Source: Micromonospora globbae (GTDB taxonomy: Bacteria > Actinomycetota > Actinomycetes > Mycobacteriales > Micromonosporaceae). From it: 64,000 nt of DNA. This document shows, piece by piece, positions 38,261-47,449 of this stretch (position 1 is the stretch's first letter; every line of letters begins with the position of its first letter). Both the position numbers and the translations under genes were made by a program. The notes beneath the pieces were generated by a model that was not told the origin of the DNA, did not search any database, and saw only the letters and a program-made list of their open reading frames with translations. The stretch lies in NCBI RefSeq assembly GCF_003610785.1, contig NZ_RAQQ01000006.1:1-64000 (forward strand). The letters run 5' to 3'.

Positions 38261-41200
38261 TCAGTTGCGGATGATGGTGAACGTCGAGGTCGTGTTCCTG
38301 ATGTCGACGTCGTTGTCGGTCAGGCGGAGGTTGTTGAAGGTCGCGGAGCCGACCGCCGGGCCCTGGCCCTGCTCGGGCATCTCGTTGACCCAGATGCCGA
38401 AGCCCGACTTGTGGTCGAAGGCGTCACCGCTGCGCCGCGCCCCGGAGATCGAGACGTTGGTGAAGACGGTGTCGGTGACCGGGTTCTCCGGCTGGCTGCC
38501 GGTGTACTTGGTCTGGAACATGATCCCGGAGTACGTCGGGTCCACGATGTCCACGTCGGACACCCGGATGCCGCGGAACTCCTTCGACGCCGAGAAGATC
38601 CAGATCGCGGGGAAGGTCTGCGCTCCCCAGAAGTGGCCGCCCGACCGGATCAGGGAGATGTTCTCGAACCGGGTGGGCGGGCTGGCCCCGAACCCGATGA
38701 ACGGGTAGCCGAAGTCCAGCGAGCTGATCGTGATGCCGGAGTACGTCAACTGGTCCGCGATGTAGAGGTTGCGGAACACGTTGTCGTAGCCGCCGTACAC
38801 CGCGATGCCGGCCGCCCGCCAGGTCAGCGTTGCGGTCAGGTTCTCGAAGACGTTCCCGTGGTTGCCGGTGGACGCGCCCTGGTCCGTGGCGGAGAAGAGC
38901 GCGAACGCGTCGTCGCCGTTGGAGCGCCCCTCCGAGTTGGCGACCAGGTTGCCCGTGCTGCCGTTGGTCATGTTCACCGCGTCGGCGAACGTGTTCCGGA
39001 AGCGGCTGTTCGTGATCTTGAGGCCGCTCACGCTGACACCCCAGTACGCGCAGACCGTGTGCTCGACCCAGACGTTGTCGAGGGTCAGGTTGTCCACGTC
39101 CTTCAGCTCACCCCAGACCTTGCCCGGCCCGTCGATCCGGTTGGTGTAGTTGCCGAAGAAGGCGAGGTGCTCGAAGGACGACCCGCTGGCCGAGGGCTCC
39201 ACGCGGAAGCCGGCGTCGGTGTTCTGCTGCCCCGTCGGCGTCTGGAAGCGGGTGTACCACATGCCCGCGCCGACCACCTTGACCGGCTTGCCGTAGACCT
39301 GGAACTTCTGGGAGGTCTCATACGTGCCGGCCGGCAGGTAGACGCCGACGAGGGTGCCCGTGGTGTCCATCCGGACGGCGTCCAGCGCGTTCTGCACGTC
39401 GGAGTGGCTGAAGCCGTTCGGCACCTTGTACCGGGCCGGGTCCGGGTTGGCGCGCGGCGCCACCTGCTCCAGGTTGACGAAGTCGATGGCGTACGTGGTG
39501 CTGTTCGCCGGGTCCTTCTGGAGCCGGATCCGGCTGCCCGCCGGGATGGTCGAGTCCAGCAGGACGTTCGCCTCGTCGTAGATGTGCCGGGGCGGGCCGG
39601 CGCTCGGCGAGTCGCTCGGTCCGGCCTCGGCGCCGTACAGCCAGATGTGCTTCGAGGTCAGGCTGATCGGCTTGTGCAGGACACCGTTGACGTAGATGTT
39701 CAGCGTCGAGGTGATCCCGCCGCCGCCCGGCGCGTCCGGGATGGAGAAGCGGGTCACCAGGGCGTTGGCGGGCGCCTTGGTGGTCCACTCGACGTACGCG
39801 CCGGTCGTGTTGAGGGTCACCGCCCGGCGGCCGGACGCCTCGCCGGCCAGGTCGCCGATGGTCCGGTTCGGCCCGACCACCTGCGCGCCGCCGCCGACCG
39901 AGCCGTCCTCCGCCTCGTACATGTCGTACGGCAGGTTCGCACCGCGACCGACGAAGAGCGCCCGCTCGCTCGTGTTGTTCTGCCGCTTCACCGGCAACTC
40001 GTTGGCGTCGTCGGCGAGCACCACCCGCACGGTGTACCGGCCGTTGGCCGCCGTCCAGGTGCCGAGGTCGACCGGGCCGGCCGTCGCGCCCGCGCCGATG
40101 GTGCCGCTGTACGAGCCGGTCAGCGTCCGCACGACGGCGCCCGAGTCGTTCAGCACGGTCAGCGTGACGCCGTGGGCGCCGCTCGCCGACGCGATCGTGC
40201 CCTGGTTGCGGATGGTCACCGCGAAGCTCACCGTGGCGCCCGCGCTCGGCGTGCCGGGCGACCAGGTGACCGCGGACGCGACCAGGTCGGAACTGGCCAC
40301 CGGGCTGACGGTGAGCGGGGTCGGGCGGGTGTAGGTGTTGTTGGCCTCGTTCTGCTCGATGACCGTGTTCGCCTCGTCGACCTTCGCGACCAGCTCGTAG
40401 CTGCCCGCGTTGCGCGGCCCGACGTTCGCCGAGACGGTGGTGGACGCCCCGGCGGCCAGCGCACCGACGTTCGCCGTGCCGACCTTCGTCGTACCCAGGT
40501 AGAGGCCGACGGCGGTGGCGGCCGAGGCCGCCGTGCCGGCGTTGCGGACCGTGGCGCTCAGCGTGATCGCGTCGGTCTCGACGGGCGTGGCCGGTGACGC
40601 GGTGATGCCGGTGACGGTCAGGTCGGGGTTCGGCGCCGGCACGCCGATCACCTGGAGTTCGGCGACCTGCCCGTTGGACGAGCCGGAGTTGGCCGTGAAC
40701 TGGAGCCGCACGTCGGCGGCGGTCGCCGAGACCGGGATGGTCACGGTGTTGCCGCTCGCCGGGTTGAACGAGTACGTGGCCGAGCCGACCAGCGTCGTGA
40801 ACCCCGACGCCGACTGCTCCCGGCCGAGCACCTGGAACGTCTGCGTACGCGGCCCCCAGACCGGGTCGGGGTTGAGCTTGACCACCAGCGAGCTGATGGT
40901 CGCGTTCGCGCCCAGTGCGACGGTCAGGGTGCTCGGGTACGCCCCCGGCGCGCCCTCCCAGTAGGTGGTGACGTCGTCGTCGTTGGCGTTGACCGCGTTG
41001 AAGATGTGCACCACCGACGAGGCCGTGATCGGCTTGCCGACCGCCAGGTTGGTGCCGCCCGGCGTGCTGCCGGGGCGGGTCACCGTGTTGCTGTTCGCCG
41101 ACACGTTCCCCGCCGCGTCGCGGGCACGCACGACGTAGGAGACGGTGGCCGACGCCGGCTGGGTGTCGGTGTACGTGAGGGTCGTGCCGTTGACGCTGCC

Positions 41201-42547
41201 GCGCAGGGAGCCGTTGGCGTACACGTCGTAGCCGGTCACGCCGACGTTGTCGGTGGACGCCGTCCAGGTCAACCGGATCTGGCCGCTCGCCGGCTCGGTG
41301 TACGCCAGGTTGCCCGGCGCCGTGGGTGCCACCGTGTCACCGGTGTTGCCCGTACGGGTGACCGTGTTGCTGTTCGGCGACTGGTTGCCGGCGGCGTCCC
41401 GGGCCCGGACGTGGTAGGTGACCGTGGCGCCGGCCGGCTGGGTGTCGGTGTACGTGAGCGTCGAGCCGCCGACGCTGGTGCGCAGCACACCGTTGGCGTA
41501 GATGTCGTAGCCGGTCACGCCCACGTTGTCGGTCGACGCCGTCCAGGTGAGCCGGATCTGGTCGGGCGCCGGCTCGGTGAAGGCGAGGTTGCCGGGCGCC
41601 GAGGGCGGCTGCGTGTCGCCGGTGGCCGGGCCGTACACCTCCAGCTCGGAGAGCTGCCCGGCGGGCCAGCCGGTGTTCGCGGTGAACAGCAGCCGGACGT
41701 ACCGGGTGGACGCCGTCGGCACGGTCACGGTGACCGTGTTGCCGGAGCCCGGGTTGAAGGCGTACGCCGCCGAGGCGACCAGGGTGTTGAAGGTCGACCC
41801 GTTGGTGCTGCCCTGTACGGTCAGCGTCTGGCTGCGCGCCGGCCAGCCGGCCGGCAGTTTGAGCACCAGCCGGTCGACGTTCACGGTGGCGGCCAGGTCG
41901 ACCTGGATCCACTGCGGGAAGGCGTTGTTGACGCTCTCCCAGTAGGTGGCCGCGTTGCCGTCGTTGGCGTTGGCGGCGCCGTACACGTCGGCGTGCCCGC
42001 TCTCGGCCATCGCCTTGCCGAGCGCCAGGTTGGTCGAGGAGGTGGCGGCGCCGTACACCTCCAGCTCGGCGAGCTGGGCGGCCGGCCAGCCGGTGTTCGC
42101 CGTGACGGCGATCCGCACGAACCGGGTGCTGGTGGCCGGGAAGCTGAGGGTCACGGTGTTTCCGCTGGCCGGGCTGAACGACCGCCCGGCGGAGGAGACG
42201 ATGGTGCTGAAGCCGCTGCCGTCCGCGCTGCCCTGCACGGAGAGCGTCTGGGTGCGGGCCTCCCAGCCGCCCGGCAACTTGAGCGTCACCTGGTCGATCG
42301 ACTGGCTGGACCCGAGGTCGACCTGGGCCCACTGCGGGAGGGCGCCGCTGCTCTCCCAGTAGCTGCCCTGGTTGCCGTCGGTGAGGTTGGCGGCGACGTA
42401 CGGTCCGTTGGCGCTGCTGGCGGAGGTGCTGCGCCCGGCGGCGAGGTTCGGGCCGCCCGCGGCGGCGGCCGGCGGCGCCGGAGCCGCGGTGACGGCCAGG
42501 CCGACCGCGGTGAGCACCGCGATGAGTCGGGTGCGGAATCTGGACAT
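38261..42547 (-). CDS. Very large secreted GH87-type beta-helix glucanase with discoidin, Fn3 and CARDB domains
   Basis: The protein has 1428 residues from ATG 42547. In order it has a signal peptide (RLIAVLTAVGLAVTAAPAPP); two discoidin/F5-8C domains (about 30-165 and 170-305); two Fn3 domains (about 310-490, each with LTWTASTDNVGVTGYD); a third discoidin domain; and two CARDB-type Ig domains (LTVTGITASPATPVETDAIT; LVASAVTWSPGTPSAGATVS). A CBM6-like domain (MYEAEDGSVGGGAQ) and a right-handed beta-helix follow. In the helix FADAVN and NGDDAFALF place an Asp and an Asp-Asp pair 23 residues apart, as in GH87 alpha-1,3-glucanases. It would bind and cut insoluble alpha-1,3-glucan outside the cell. 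The exact linkage is inferred. Confidence 0.85.
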   Translation of the reverse strand: MSRFRTRLIAVLTAVGLAVTAAPAPPAAAAGGPNLAAGRSTSASSANGPYVAANLTDGNQGSYWESSGALPQWAQVDLGSSQSIDQVTLKLPGGWEARTQTLSVQGSADGSGFSTIVSSAGRSFSPASGNTVTLSFPATSTRFVRIAVTANTGWPAAQLAELEVYGAATSSTNLALGKAMAESGHADVYGAANANDGNAATYWESVNNAFPQWIQVDLAATVNVDRLVLKLPAGWPARSQTLTVQGSTNGSTFNTLVASAAYAFNPGSGNTVTVTVPTASTRYVRLLFTANTGWPAGQLSELEVYGPATGDTQPPSAPGNLAFTEPAPDQIRLTWTASTDNVGVTGYDIYANGVLRTSVGGSTLTYTDTQPAGATVTYHVRARDAAGNQSPNSNTVTRTGNTGDTVAPTAPGNLAYTEPASGQIRLTWTASTDNVGVTGYDVYANGSLRGSVNGTTLTYTDTQPASATVSYVVRARDAAGNVSANSNTVTRPGSTPGGTNLAVGKPITASSVVHIFNAVNANDDDVTTYWEGAPGAYPSTLTVALGANATISSLVVKLNPDPVWGPRTQTFQVLGREQSASGFTTLVGSATYSFNPASGNTVTIPVSATAADVRLQFTANSGSSNGQVAELQVIGVPAPNPDLTVTGITASPATPVETDAITLSATVRNAGTAASAATAVGLYLGTTKVGTANVGALAAGASTTVSANVGPRNAGSYELVAKVDEANTVIEQNEANNTYTRPTPLTVSPVASSDLVASAVTWSPGTPSAGATVSFAVTIRNQGTIASASGAHGVTLTVLNDSGAVVRTLTGSYSGTIGAGATAGPVDLGTWTAANGRYTVRVVLADDANELPVKRQNNTSERALFVGRGANLPYDMYEAEDGSVGGGAQVVGPNRTIGDLAGEASGRRAVTLNTTGAYVEWTTKAPANALVTRFSIPDAPGGGGITSTLNIYVNGVLHKPISLTSKHIWLYGAEAGPSDSPSAGPPRHIYDEANVLLDSTIPAGSRIRLQKDPANSTTYAIDFVNLEQVAPRANPDPARYKVPNGFSHSDVQNALDAVRMDTTGTLVGVYLPAGTYETSQKFQVYGKPVKVVGAGMWYTRFQTPTGQQNTDAGFRVEPSASGSSFEHLAFFGNYTNRIDGPGKVWGELKDVDNLTLDNVWVEHTVCAYWGVSVSGLKITNSRFRNTFADAVNMTNGSTGNLVANSEGRSNGDDAFALFSATDQGASTGNHGNVFENLTATLTWRAAGIAVYGGYDNVFRNLYIADQLTYSGITISSLDFGYPFIGFGASPPTRFENISLIRSGGHFWGAQTFPAIWIFSASKEFRGIRVSDVDIVDPTYSGIMFQTKYTGSQPENPVTDTVFTNVSISGARRSGDAFDHKSGFGIWVNEMPEQGQGPAVGSATFNNLRLTDNDVDIRNTTSTFTIIRN

Positions 42548-42617
42548 GGTTGCGGACACCTTCTTCCCGGGGGACGTGGAGAGGCGTGTGCGGTGGTGGT
42601 GCGGGGGTGTTGCGGGC

Positions 42618-42659
42618 GCGCCGGTGGGGCCCCGATCGGCGGCAGGGCCCCACCGGCGC
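42618..42659 (-). terminator. Hairpin between the two GH87-type genes
   Basis: GCGCCGGTGGGGCCC and GGGCCCCACCGGCGC (15 bp, perfect) flank a 12-base loop directly after the stop at 42663. It will reduce read-through into the downstream giant gene. Confidence 0.88.
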
Positions 42660-42662
42660 ACG

Positions 42663-45494
42663 TCAGGTGGCGTGGACCTCGAACTCGGCGAGCTGGCCGG
42701 CGGGCCAGCCGGTGTTGCCGGTGAACGTCAGCCGGACGAACCGCCGGTCACCGGCGGGCAGGGCGATCGTCACGCTGTTGCCGGACGCCGGATCGAACGT
42801 GTAACCGGCCGACCCCTTCAGCGTGCCGAACGACGACCCGTCTGTGGAACCGTGCACGGCCAGCGTCTGCGTACGCGTCTGCCAGGCCGCCGCGGGCGGG
42901 AGCTTCAGCACGAGCCGGGACACCGGGCGGGCGCTGCCCAGGTCGACGGTCACCGACTGGGGAAAGGCGTTGTTGGCGCTCTCCCAGTAGGTGTTCGGGT
43001 TGCCGTCAACGGTGTTCGCGGGCACGTACACGTCGGTGTGGCTGGTCGCCGAGACCGGCCGCCCGGCCGCCAGGTTTCCGCTGGGCGGCGGGGTGGTGGG
43101 CGGTGGCGTGGTGGGCGGGGTGCCATCGCCGTGCACCTCGAACTCGGCGAGCTGGCCGGCCGGCCAGCCGGTGTTGCCGGTGAACGTCAGCCGCACGAAC
43201 CGCCGGTCACCGGCGGGCAGGGCGATCGTCACACTGTTGCCGGACGCCGGATCGAACGTGTAACCGGCCGACCCCTTCAGCGTGCCGAACGACGACCCGT
43301 CTGTCGAACCGAGCACGGCCAGCGTCTGCGTACGCGTCTGCCAGGCCGCCGGCGGCGGCAGCTTCAGCACCACCCGGTCGACGGCGCGCACCGCGCCCAG
43401 GTCGACGGTCAGCGACTGGGGGAAGGCGTTGTTCGCGCTCTCCCAGTAGCTGGCGGTGTTGCCGTCCACGGCGTTGGCCGCCACGTAGGTCTGCGTGGAG
43501 CTGGTGGCGGTGACGGGCCGGCCGAGGGCCAGGTTGCCGCCCGCGGGTGGCGGGTCGGTCGGCGGCGGATCGGTGGGCGGCGGGTCGGTGGGACCGCCGC
43601 CCCACTGCGGCTCGGGCCAGGGGCCGCAGTACGGCGTGGGCGTGTACCAGCCGGAGTTGCCGGGGCCCTGGGTGATCTGGAAGCCGCTGCCCACGCAGTT
43701 GTGGATCGGGTTGGCCTGCGCGATGCCGGTGGCCCGCACGTTCGTGAACGAGACCTGGCTGGGTGCCTGCACCTGCAGGGCGTACGTCCCGGCGCCGTCG
43801 ATGCGGACGTTGCTGAAGCTGATCCCGCTGGTGGCGCCCTCGATCCAGTGCAGGGCCGCGTACGAGCTGTCGAGGATGTCGGTGTCGGTGACCGCGATCG
43901 TCGCGTTCTGGATCGGTTCGTTGAGCGCGGAGAACCAGATCGCGCCCACGCCGAACCGCCAGTTGTAGTCGGAGTTGCCGTTGCGGATCAGCGTGTTCCG
44001 GGCGACGGTGATCGTCCCGGAGACGGCGGTCGGGCCGTTCACCCCCGGGTAGCGGTTGGCCACGTGGATGCCGCCGCCGTTGGTGACCGAGTCGGCGGTC
44101 ACGTTGTCGGTGATCCTGATGTCCCGCCCGCCGTACGTGACCAGGTGGTTGGCGAGGATCGTCACGCCGATCGTGTTGAAGGTGAACGAGTTGTTGACGT
44201 TCGGCACGTTCTGCGCCCACATGGCCAGCGCGTCGTCGCCCGTGTTGCGGACGAACGTGTTGGTCACCGTGGAGTTCGTGACTCCCCAGTGGAAGTTCAC
44301 CCCGTCGGCGGTCTGGTCCAGGATCCGGCTGTTGCGGATCGTGAAGTTGTTCATCGGCCCGTCCATCCAGGCGCCGACCTTGGTGTGCTGGAGCCAGACG
44401 TTGTCGACCACCGAGTCGGACATGGCCCCGCCGATCGCGTTGACCTGGTGCTCGTCGACGCGTTCCCGGATGTCACCGATGATCGCGAAGTCGCGCAGGG
44501 TCACGTTGCGGCTCGGGCCACCGGCCTCGTGCGGGCGGATCTCGCCGCCGTAGCCGCCGCCCGGGACGTACTTGCCGTAGATGCCGGCGGCACGTTTGCG
44601 GTCGGTGGGGTGGCGACCGCCGAGCACCGAGTACCACGGCCCGGCGCCGCGCAGGGTCACCCCGTCGACCACCACGTGGTCCCAGAGGGTGAACGTGCCC
44701 CGCGGGATCCACACGGTCCGCCCCTGCGCCCTTCCGGCGTCCACGGCGGCCTGGAACTTGGCGGTCGAGTCGGTGGCGCCCGTCGGGTCGGCGCCGAAGT
44801 CGGCGACCACGTCGAGCGCGCCGGCGGGCTTCGGGATCTCCGGCCCGACCAGCTCGAAGTCGGCCAGGTCGATGGTGAAGCTGGGTGACTGGGCGGTCGA
44901 GGAGACCTGGAGGCGGATCTTCGTGCCGGCCGGGTAGGTGGTGCCGAACATGGTCCGGGTCTCGTCGTAGAAGTGGTGCGGGTTGACGTCGCCCGGGTTG
45001 TTGTTGAACGGGTAGCCGCCGTAGTACCAGCCATACCGGGACGTCACGGGAACGGACTTCACGAGGGCGCCGTTGGCGCGCAGGTCGATGCTCGCGTCCC
45101 GGCCCGTGCCGGCGGCGTTGTCCGGGATGCTGTACCGGAACGTGACCGCGTTCGCGGGTGCGGTCAGCGTGAACTCGACGTACTCGCCGACCGCGTCGAG
45201 CGTGACGGCCTCGCGGCCGGACGCCTCGGACGGCAGCGTGCCGTAGCGCCGGTCCGGGCCGATCCTCGTGCCGGTGTGCGCGGCCTCCTCGGCCTCGTGC
45301 TCGACGAACGGGACGGTGGCGCCGCGCCCCGGGATGTCGAACGGGGAGAGCCCGGCCGCCTGGGCCGGGGTGGCGGTGCCGGTCAGCGCGACGACCGTGA
45401 GCGAGGTCGCGGTGAGGGCGGCCGCCGCGAGGGCGGCCGTGCCCGTGCGGATGCGGGCTCTTCGGGGTGGGGTGTCGGTGGCGTGGTCGGGCAT
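42663..45494 (-). CDS. Secreted GH87-type mycodextranase/alpha-1,3-glucanase with two C-terminal discoidin domains
   Basis: The protein has 943 residues from ATG 45494. A signal peptide (GTAALAAAALTATSLTVVAL) is followed by an N-terminal CBM6-like domain (FVEHEAEEAAHTGTRIGPDR) and the beta-helix, which begins VVADFGADPTGATDSTAKFQ. TADGVNF (Asp at about residue 397) and NTGDDALAMW repeat the Asp ... Asp-Asp spacing of the first enzyme. A Pro/Thr linker (GGPTDPPPTDPPPTDPPP) leads to two discoidin domains (about 660-795 and 810-943) whose last 75 or so residues are nearly identical. It lacks the Fn3 and CARDB parts of its neighbour. It should act on alpha-1,3- or alternating alpha-1,3/1,4-glucan. 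Confidence 0.86.
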   Translation of the reverse strand: MPDHATDTPPRRARIRTGTAALAAAALTATSLTVVALTGTATPAQAAGLSPFDIPGRGATVPFVEHEAEEAAHTGTRIGPDRRYGTLPSEASGREAVTLDAVGEYVEFTLTAPANAVTFRYSIPDNAAGTGRDASIDLRANGALVKSVPVTSRYGWYYGGYPFNNNPGDVNPHHFYDETRTMFGTTYPAGTKIRLQVSSTAQSPSFTIDLADFELVGPEIPKPAGALDVVADFGADPTGATDSTAKFQAAVDAGRAQGRTVWIPRGTFTLWDHVVVDGVTLRGAGPWYSVLGGRHPTDRKRAAGIYGKYVPGGGYGGEIRPHEAGGPSRNVTLRDFAIIGDIRERVDEHQVNAIGGAMSDSVVDNVWLQHTKVGAWMDGPMNNFTIRNSRILDQTADGVNFHWGVTNSTVTNTFVRNTGDDALAMWAQNVPNVNNSFTFNTIGVTILANHLVTYGGRDIRITDNVTADSVTNGGGIHVANRYPGVNGPTAVSGTITVARNTLIRNGNSDYNWRFGVGAIWFSALNEPIQNATIAVTDTDILDSSYAALHWIEGATSGISFSNVRIDGAGTYALQVQAPSQVSFTNVRATGIAQANPIHNCVGSGFQITQGPGNSGWYTPTPYCGPWPEPQWGGGPTDPPPTDPPPTDPPPAGGNLALGRPVTATSSTQTYVAANAVDGNTASYWESANNAFPQSLTVDLGAVRAVDRVVLKLPPPAAWQTRTQTLAVLGSTDGSSFGTLKGSAGYTFDPASGNSVTIALPAGDRRFVRLTFTGNTGWPAGQLAEFEVHGDGTPPTTPPPTTPPPSGNLAAGRPVSATSHTDVYVPANTVDGNPNTYWESANNAFPQSVTVDLGSARPVSRLVLKLPPAAAWQTRTQTLAVHGSTDGSSFGTLKGSAGYTFDPASGNSVTIALPAGDRRFVRLTFTGNTGWPAGQLAEFEVHAT
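42676..42914 (-). repeat. Copy B of an internal discoidin-domain duplication
   Basis: About 239 bases are over 95% identical to 43135-43373, offset by exactly 459 bases (153 codons). It encodes the last part of the final discoidin domain. Confidence 0.85.
43135..43373 (-). repeat. Copy A of the discoidin-domain duplication
   Basis: It matches 42676-42914. Identity drops sharply in the N-terminal halves of the two domains, which points to recent gene conversion of the 3' halves. Confidence 0.85.
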
Positions 45495-45651
45495 GAGCGA
45501 AGCTCTCCCTCTCGTCGGTGGTCCAGATCCCCCGTGCGGTGCGGTCCCCCCGAGTTGCTCTTGCGGTCCCCCCGAGTTGGTGGTGCGGCGGATACCTCCT
45601 GTCCGTCTCGGCCGGCCGGCCCGGCGGGTCGGCGCGGTGGCCCTGGGCGGC

Positions 45652-45719
45652 GCCGGCGGCCGGGACGGGCCGCCGGCTGGTCGATGCGGCGTCGGCGGCC
45701 GGGACGGGCCGCCGACGCC
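45652..45719 (-). terminator. Two tandem hairpins with the same loop after the GH13 gene
   Basis: GCCGGCGGCC-GGGACG-GGCCGCCGGC at 45652-45677 and GGCGTCGGCGGCC-GGGACG-GGCCGCCGACGCC at 45688-45719. They probably arose by duplication. The same gap (about 45535-45580) holds two direct copies of TGCGGTCCCCCCGAGTTG, so the 233-base region is repeat-built. Confidence 0.82.
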
Positions 45720-45727
45720 GCGGGGTG

Positions 45728-47371
45728 TCAGGTCGCGGTCGTTTCGGTGGTACGCAGCCAGACGGCGGTGTCCGGCGGCAGCAGGTCGTCGTCGAGCGGC
45801 CCGCTGGCGAGCAGCCGCTCGGTGTGCGGCGGCAACGGCACCGGGGCGCCGGCAAGGTTGACCACGCAGGTGAAGCGGGGCGACCGCTGGTAGGCGAGCA
45901 CGCCGTCCGGTGCGGGCAGCCAGGTCAGCTCCCCGTCGCCGAGCGCCGGCTCGGCCCGGCGGATGGCGATCGCGGCCCGGTACAGCTCGAGCATCGAGCG
46001 CTCGTCGCCGGCCTGGGCCTCGGCGGTGCGGTCCTTCCAGTCCGCCGGCTGCGGGAGCCAGGGCCGGGCGGTCGCGCCGTCCGGGCTGAAGCCGAACGGC
46101 GGCGTCTCGCCGGACCAGGGCAGCGGCACCCGACAGCCGTCCCGACCGGGGTCGACCCCGCCGGACCGGAAGTACATGGGGTCCTGGCGCAGCTCCGGTG
46201 GGATGTCCTCGACCTCCCAGAGACCCAGCTCCTCGCCCTGGTACACGTACGCGGCGCCGGGCAGCGAGAGGGACAGCAGCGCCGCGGCCCGGGCACGGCG
46301 GGTGCCCAGCTCCAGGTCGCTCGGGATCCCCTCCCGCTTGGCCGCGAAGCTGAACGTCGTGTCCTCCCGCCCGTACCGGGTGACGTGGCGGGTCACGTCG
46401 TGGTTGGAGAGCACCCACGTCGCGGGGGCGCCGACCGGGAGGTGCGCGGCCAGCGTGGCGTCGATACAGGCGCGCAGCGCCACCGGATCCCAGGCGCAGC
46501 CGAGGAAGTCGAAGTTGAACGCCGCGTGCAGTTCGTCCGGGCGCAGGTAGTTGGCGAAGCGCTGCTGGTCGGGTAGCCACACCTCGCCGATCAGGGCGCG
46601 CCCGCCCGGGTACTCCTCGACGATGCGCCGCCAGCTCCGGTAGATCTCGTGCACCGCGTCCAGGTCGATGAAGGGGCTCGGGCCGTCCGGGGTGGCCTCG
46701 GGCAGCGCCGGGTCCTTGGCCAGCATCGCGGCCGAGTCGATCCGGATGCCGTCGATGCCCCGGTCGAGCCAGAACCGCAGGATGTCCTCGAACTCGGCGC
46801 GGACGCGGGGGTGGTCCCAGTTGAAGTCGGGCTGCTGCGGGGCGAAGAGGTGCAGGTACCAGTCGCCCGGCGTGCCGTCCGGGTTGGTCGTACGCGTCCA
46901 CGTGTCGCCGCCGAACGGGGAGACCCAGTCGGTCGGCTTCTGCGAACCGTCCGGGCCCCGACCCGGGCGGAACCAGAACAGCTCCCGCTCGGGGGCGTCC
47001 GGGCTGGCGAGCGCCGCCTGGAACCACGGGTGGGCCTCCGAACAGTGGTTCGGCACCAGGTCGATGATCACCCGTAGGCCGAGCCGGTGCGCCTCGGCGA
47101 TCAGCTCCTCCGCCTCGGCGAGCGTGCCGAAGACGGGGTCGATGTCGCGGTAGTCGGAGACGTCGTACCCGGCGTCGGCCATCGGTGACGGGTACCACGG
47201 GCTGAACCACACGGCGTCCACGCCGAGGCCGGCGAGGTACGCGAGGCGCTGCCGGATACCCGCGAGGTCGCCGATCCCGTCACCGTCGGCGTCGGCGAAG
47301 CTGCGCGGGTAGATCTGGTAGATCACCGCGCTGCGCCACCACCGGGGGTCGTCTGCTGTGGACACGGGCAC
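45728..47371 (-). CDS. GH13 alpha-glucosidase (oligo-glucosidase type)
   Basis: The protein has 547 residues from GTG 47371 (another GTG at 47365 is possible). The start WWRSAVIYQIYPRSFADADG is typical. The four GH13 regions are present: IIDLVPNHCS, DGIRIDSAAML (nucleophile Asp), LIGEVWLP (acid Glu) and VLSNHDVTRH. There is no signal peptide, so it acts inside the cell on imported oligosaccharides. The gene lies between the permease genes and the GH87 genes in the same direction. In this context it would convert nigero- or malto-oligosaccharides to glucose. GH13 enzymes usually favour alpha-1,4 or 1,6 links, so action on 1,3 links is inference. Confidence 0.92.
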   Translation of the reverse strand: MPVSTADDPRWWRSAVIYQIYPRSFADADGDGIGDLAGIRQRLAYLAGLGVDAVWFSPWYPSPMADAGYDVSDYRDIDPVFGTLAEAEELIAEAHRLGLRVIIDLVPNHCSEAHPWFQAALASPDAPERELFWFRPGRGPDGSQKPTDWVSPFGGDTWTRTTNPDGTPGDWYLHLFAPQQPDFNWDHPRVRAEFEDILRFWLDRGIDGIRIDSAAMLAKDPALPEATPDGPSPFIDLDAVHEIYRSWRRIVEEYPGGRALIGEVWLPDQQRFANYLRPDELHAAFNFDFLGCAWDPVALRACIDATLAAHLPVGAPATWVLSNHDVTRHVTRYGREDTTFSFAAKREGIPSDLELGTRRARAAALLSLSLPGAAYVYQGEELGLWEVEDIPPELRQDPMYFRSGGVDPGRDGCRVPLPWSGETPPFGFSPDGATARPWLPQPADWKDRTAEAQAGDERSMLELYRAAIAIRRAEPALGDGELTWLPAPDGVLAYQRSPRFTCVVNLAGAPVPLPPHTERLLASGPLDDDLLPPDTAVWLRTTETTAT

Positions 47372-47449
47372 CTGCTTTCTGCGTCGGTTCGTCGGCGGTT
47401 CGCCGGCCTGAATGGGGGGGTCGGTGGGGTGGTCGTGGACCGCCGCGGG

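Noticed and set aside
42372..44888. 838-codon plus-strand frame over the GH87 gene
   Set aside because: Shadow of the coding strand; composition follows from GC-rich third positions, and no domain or ribosome site is seen.
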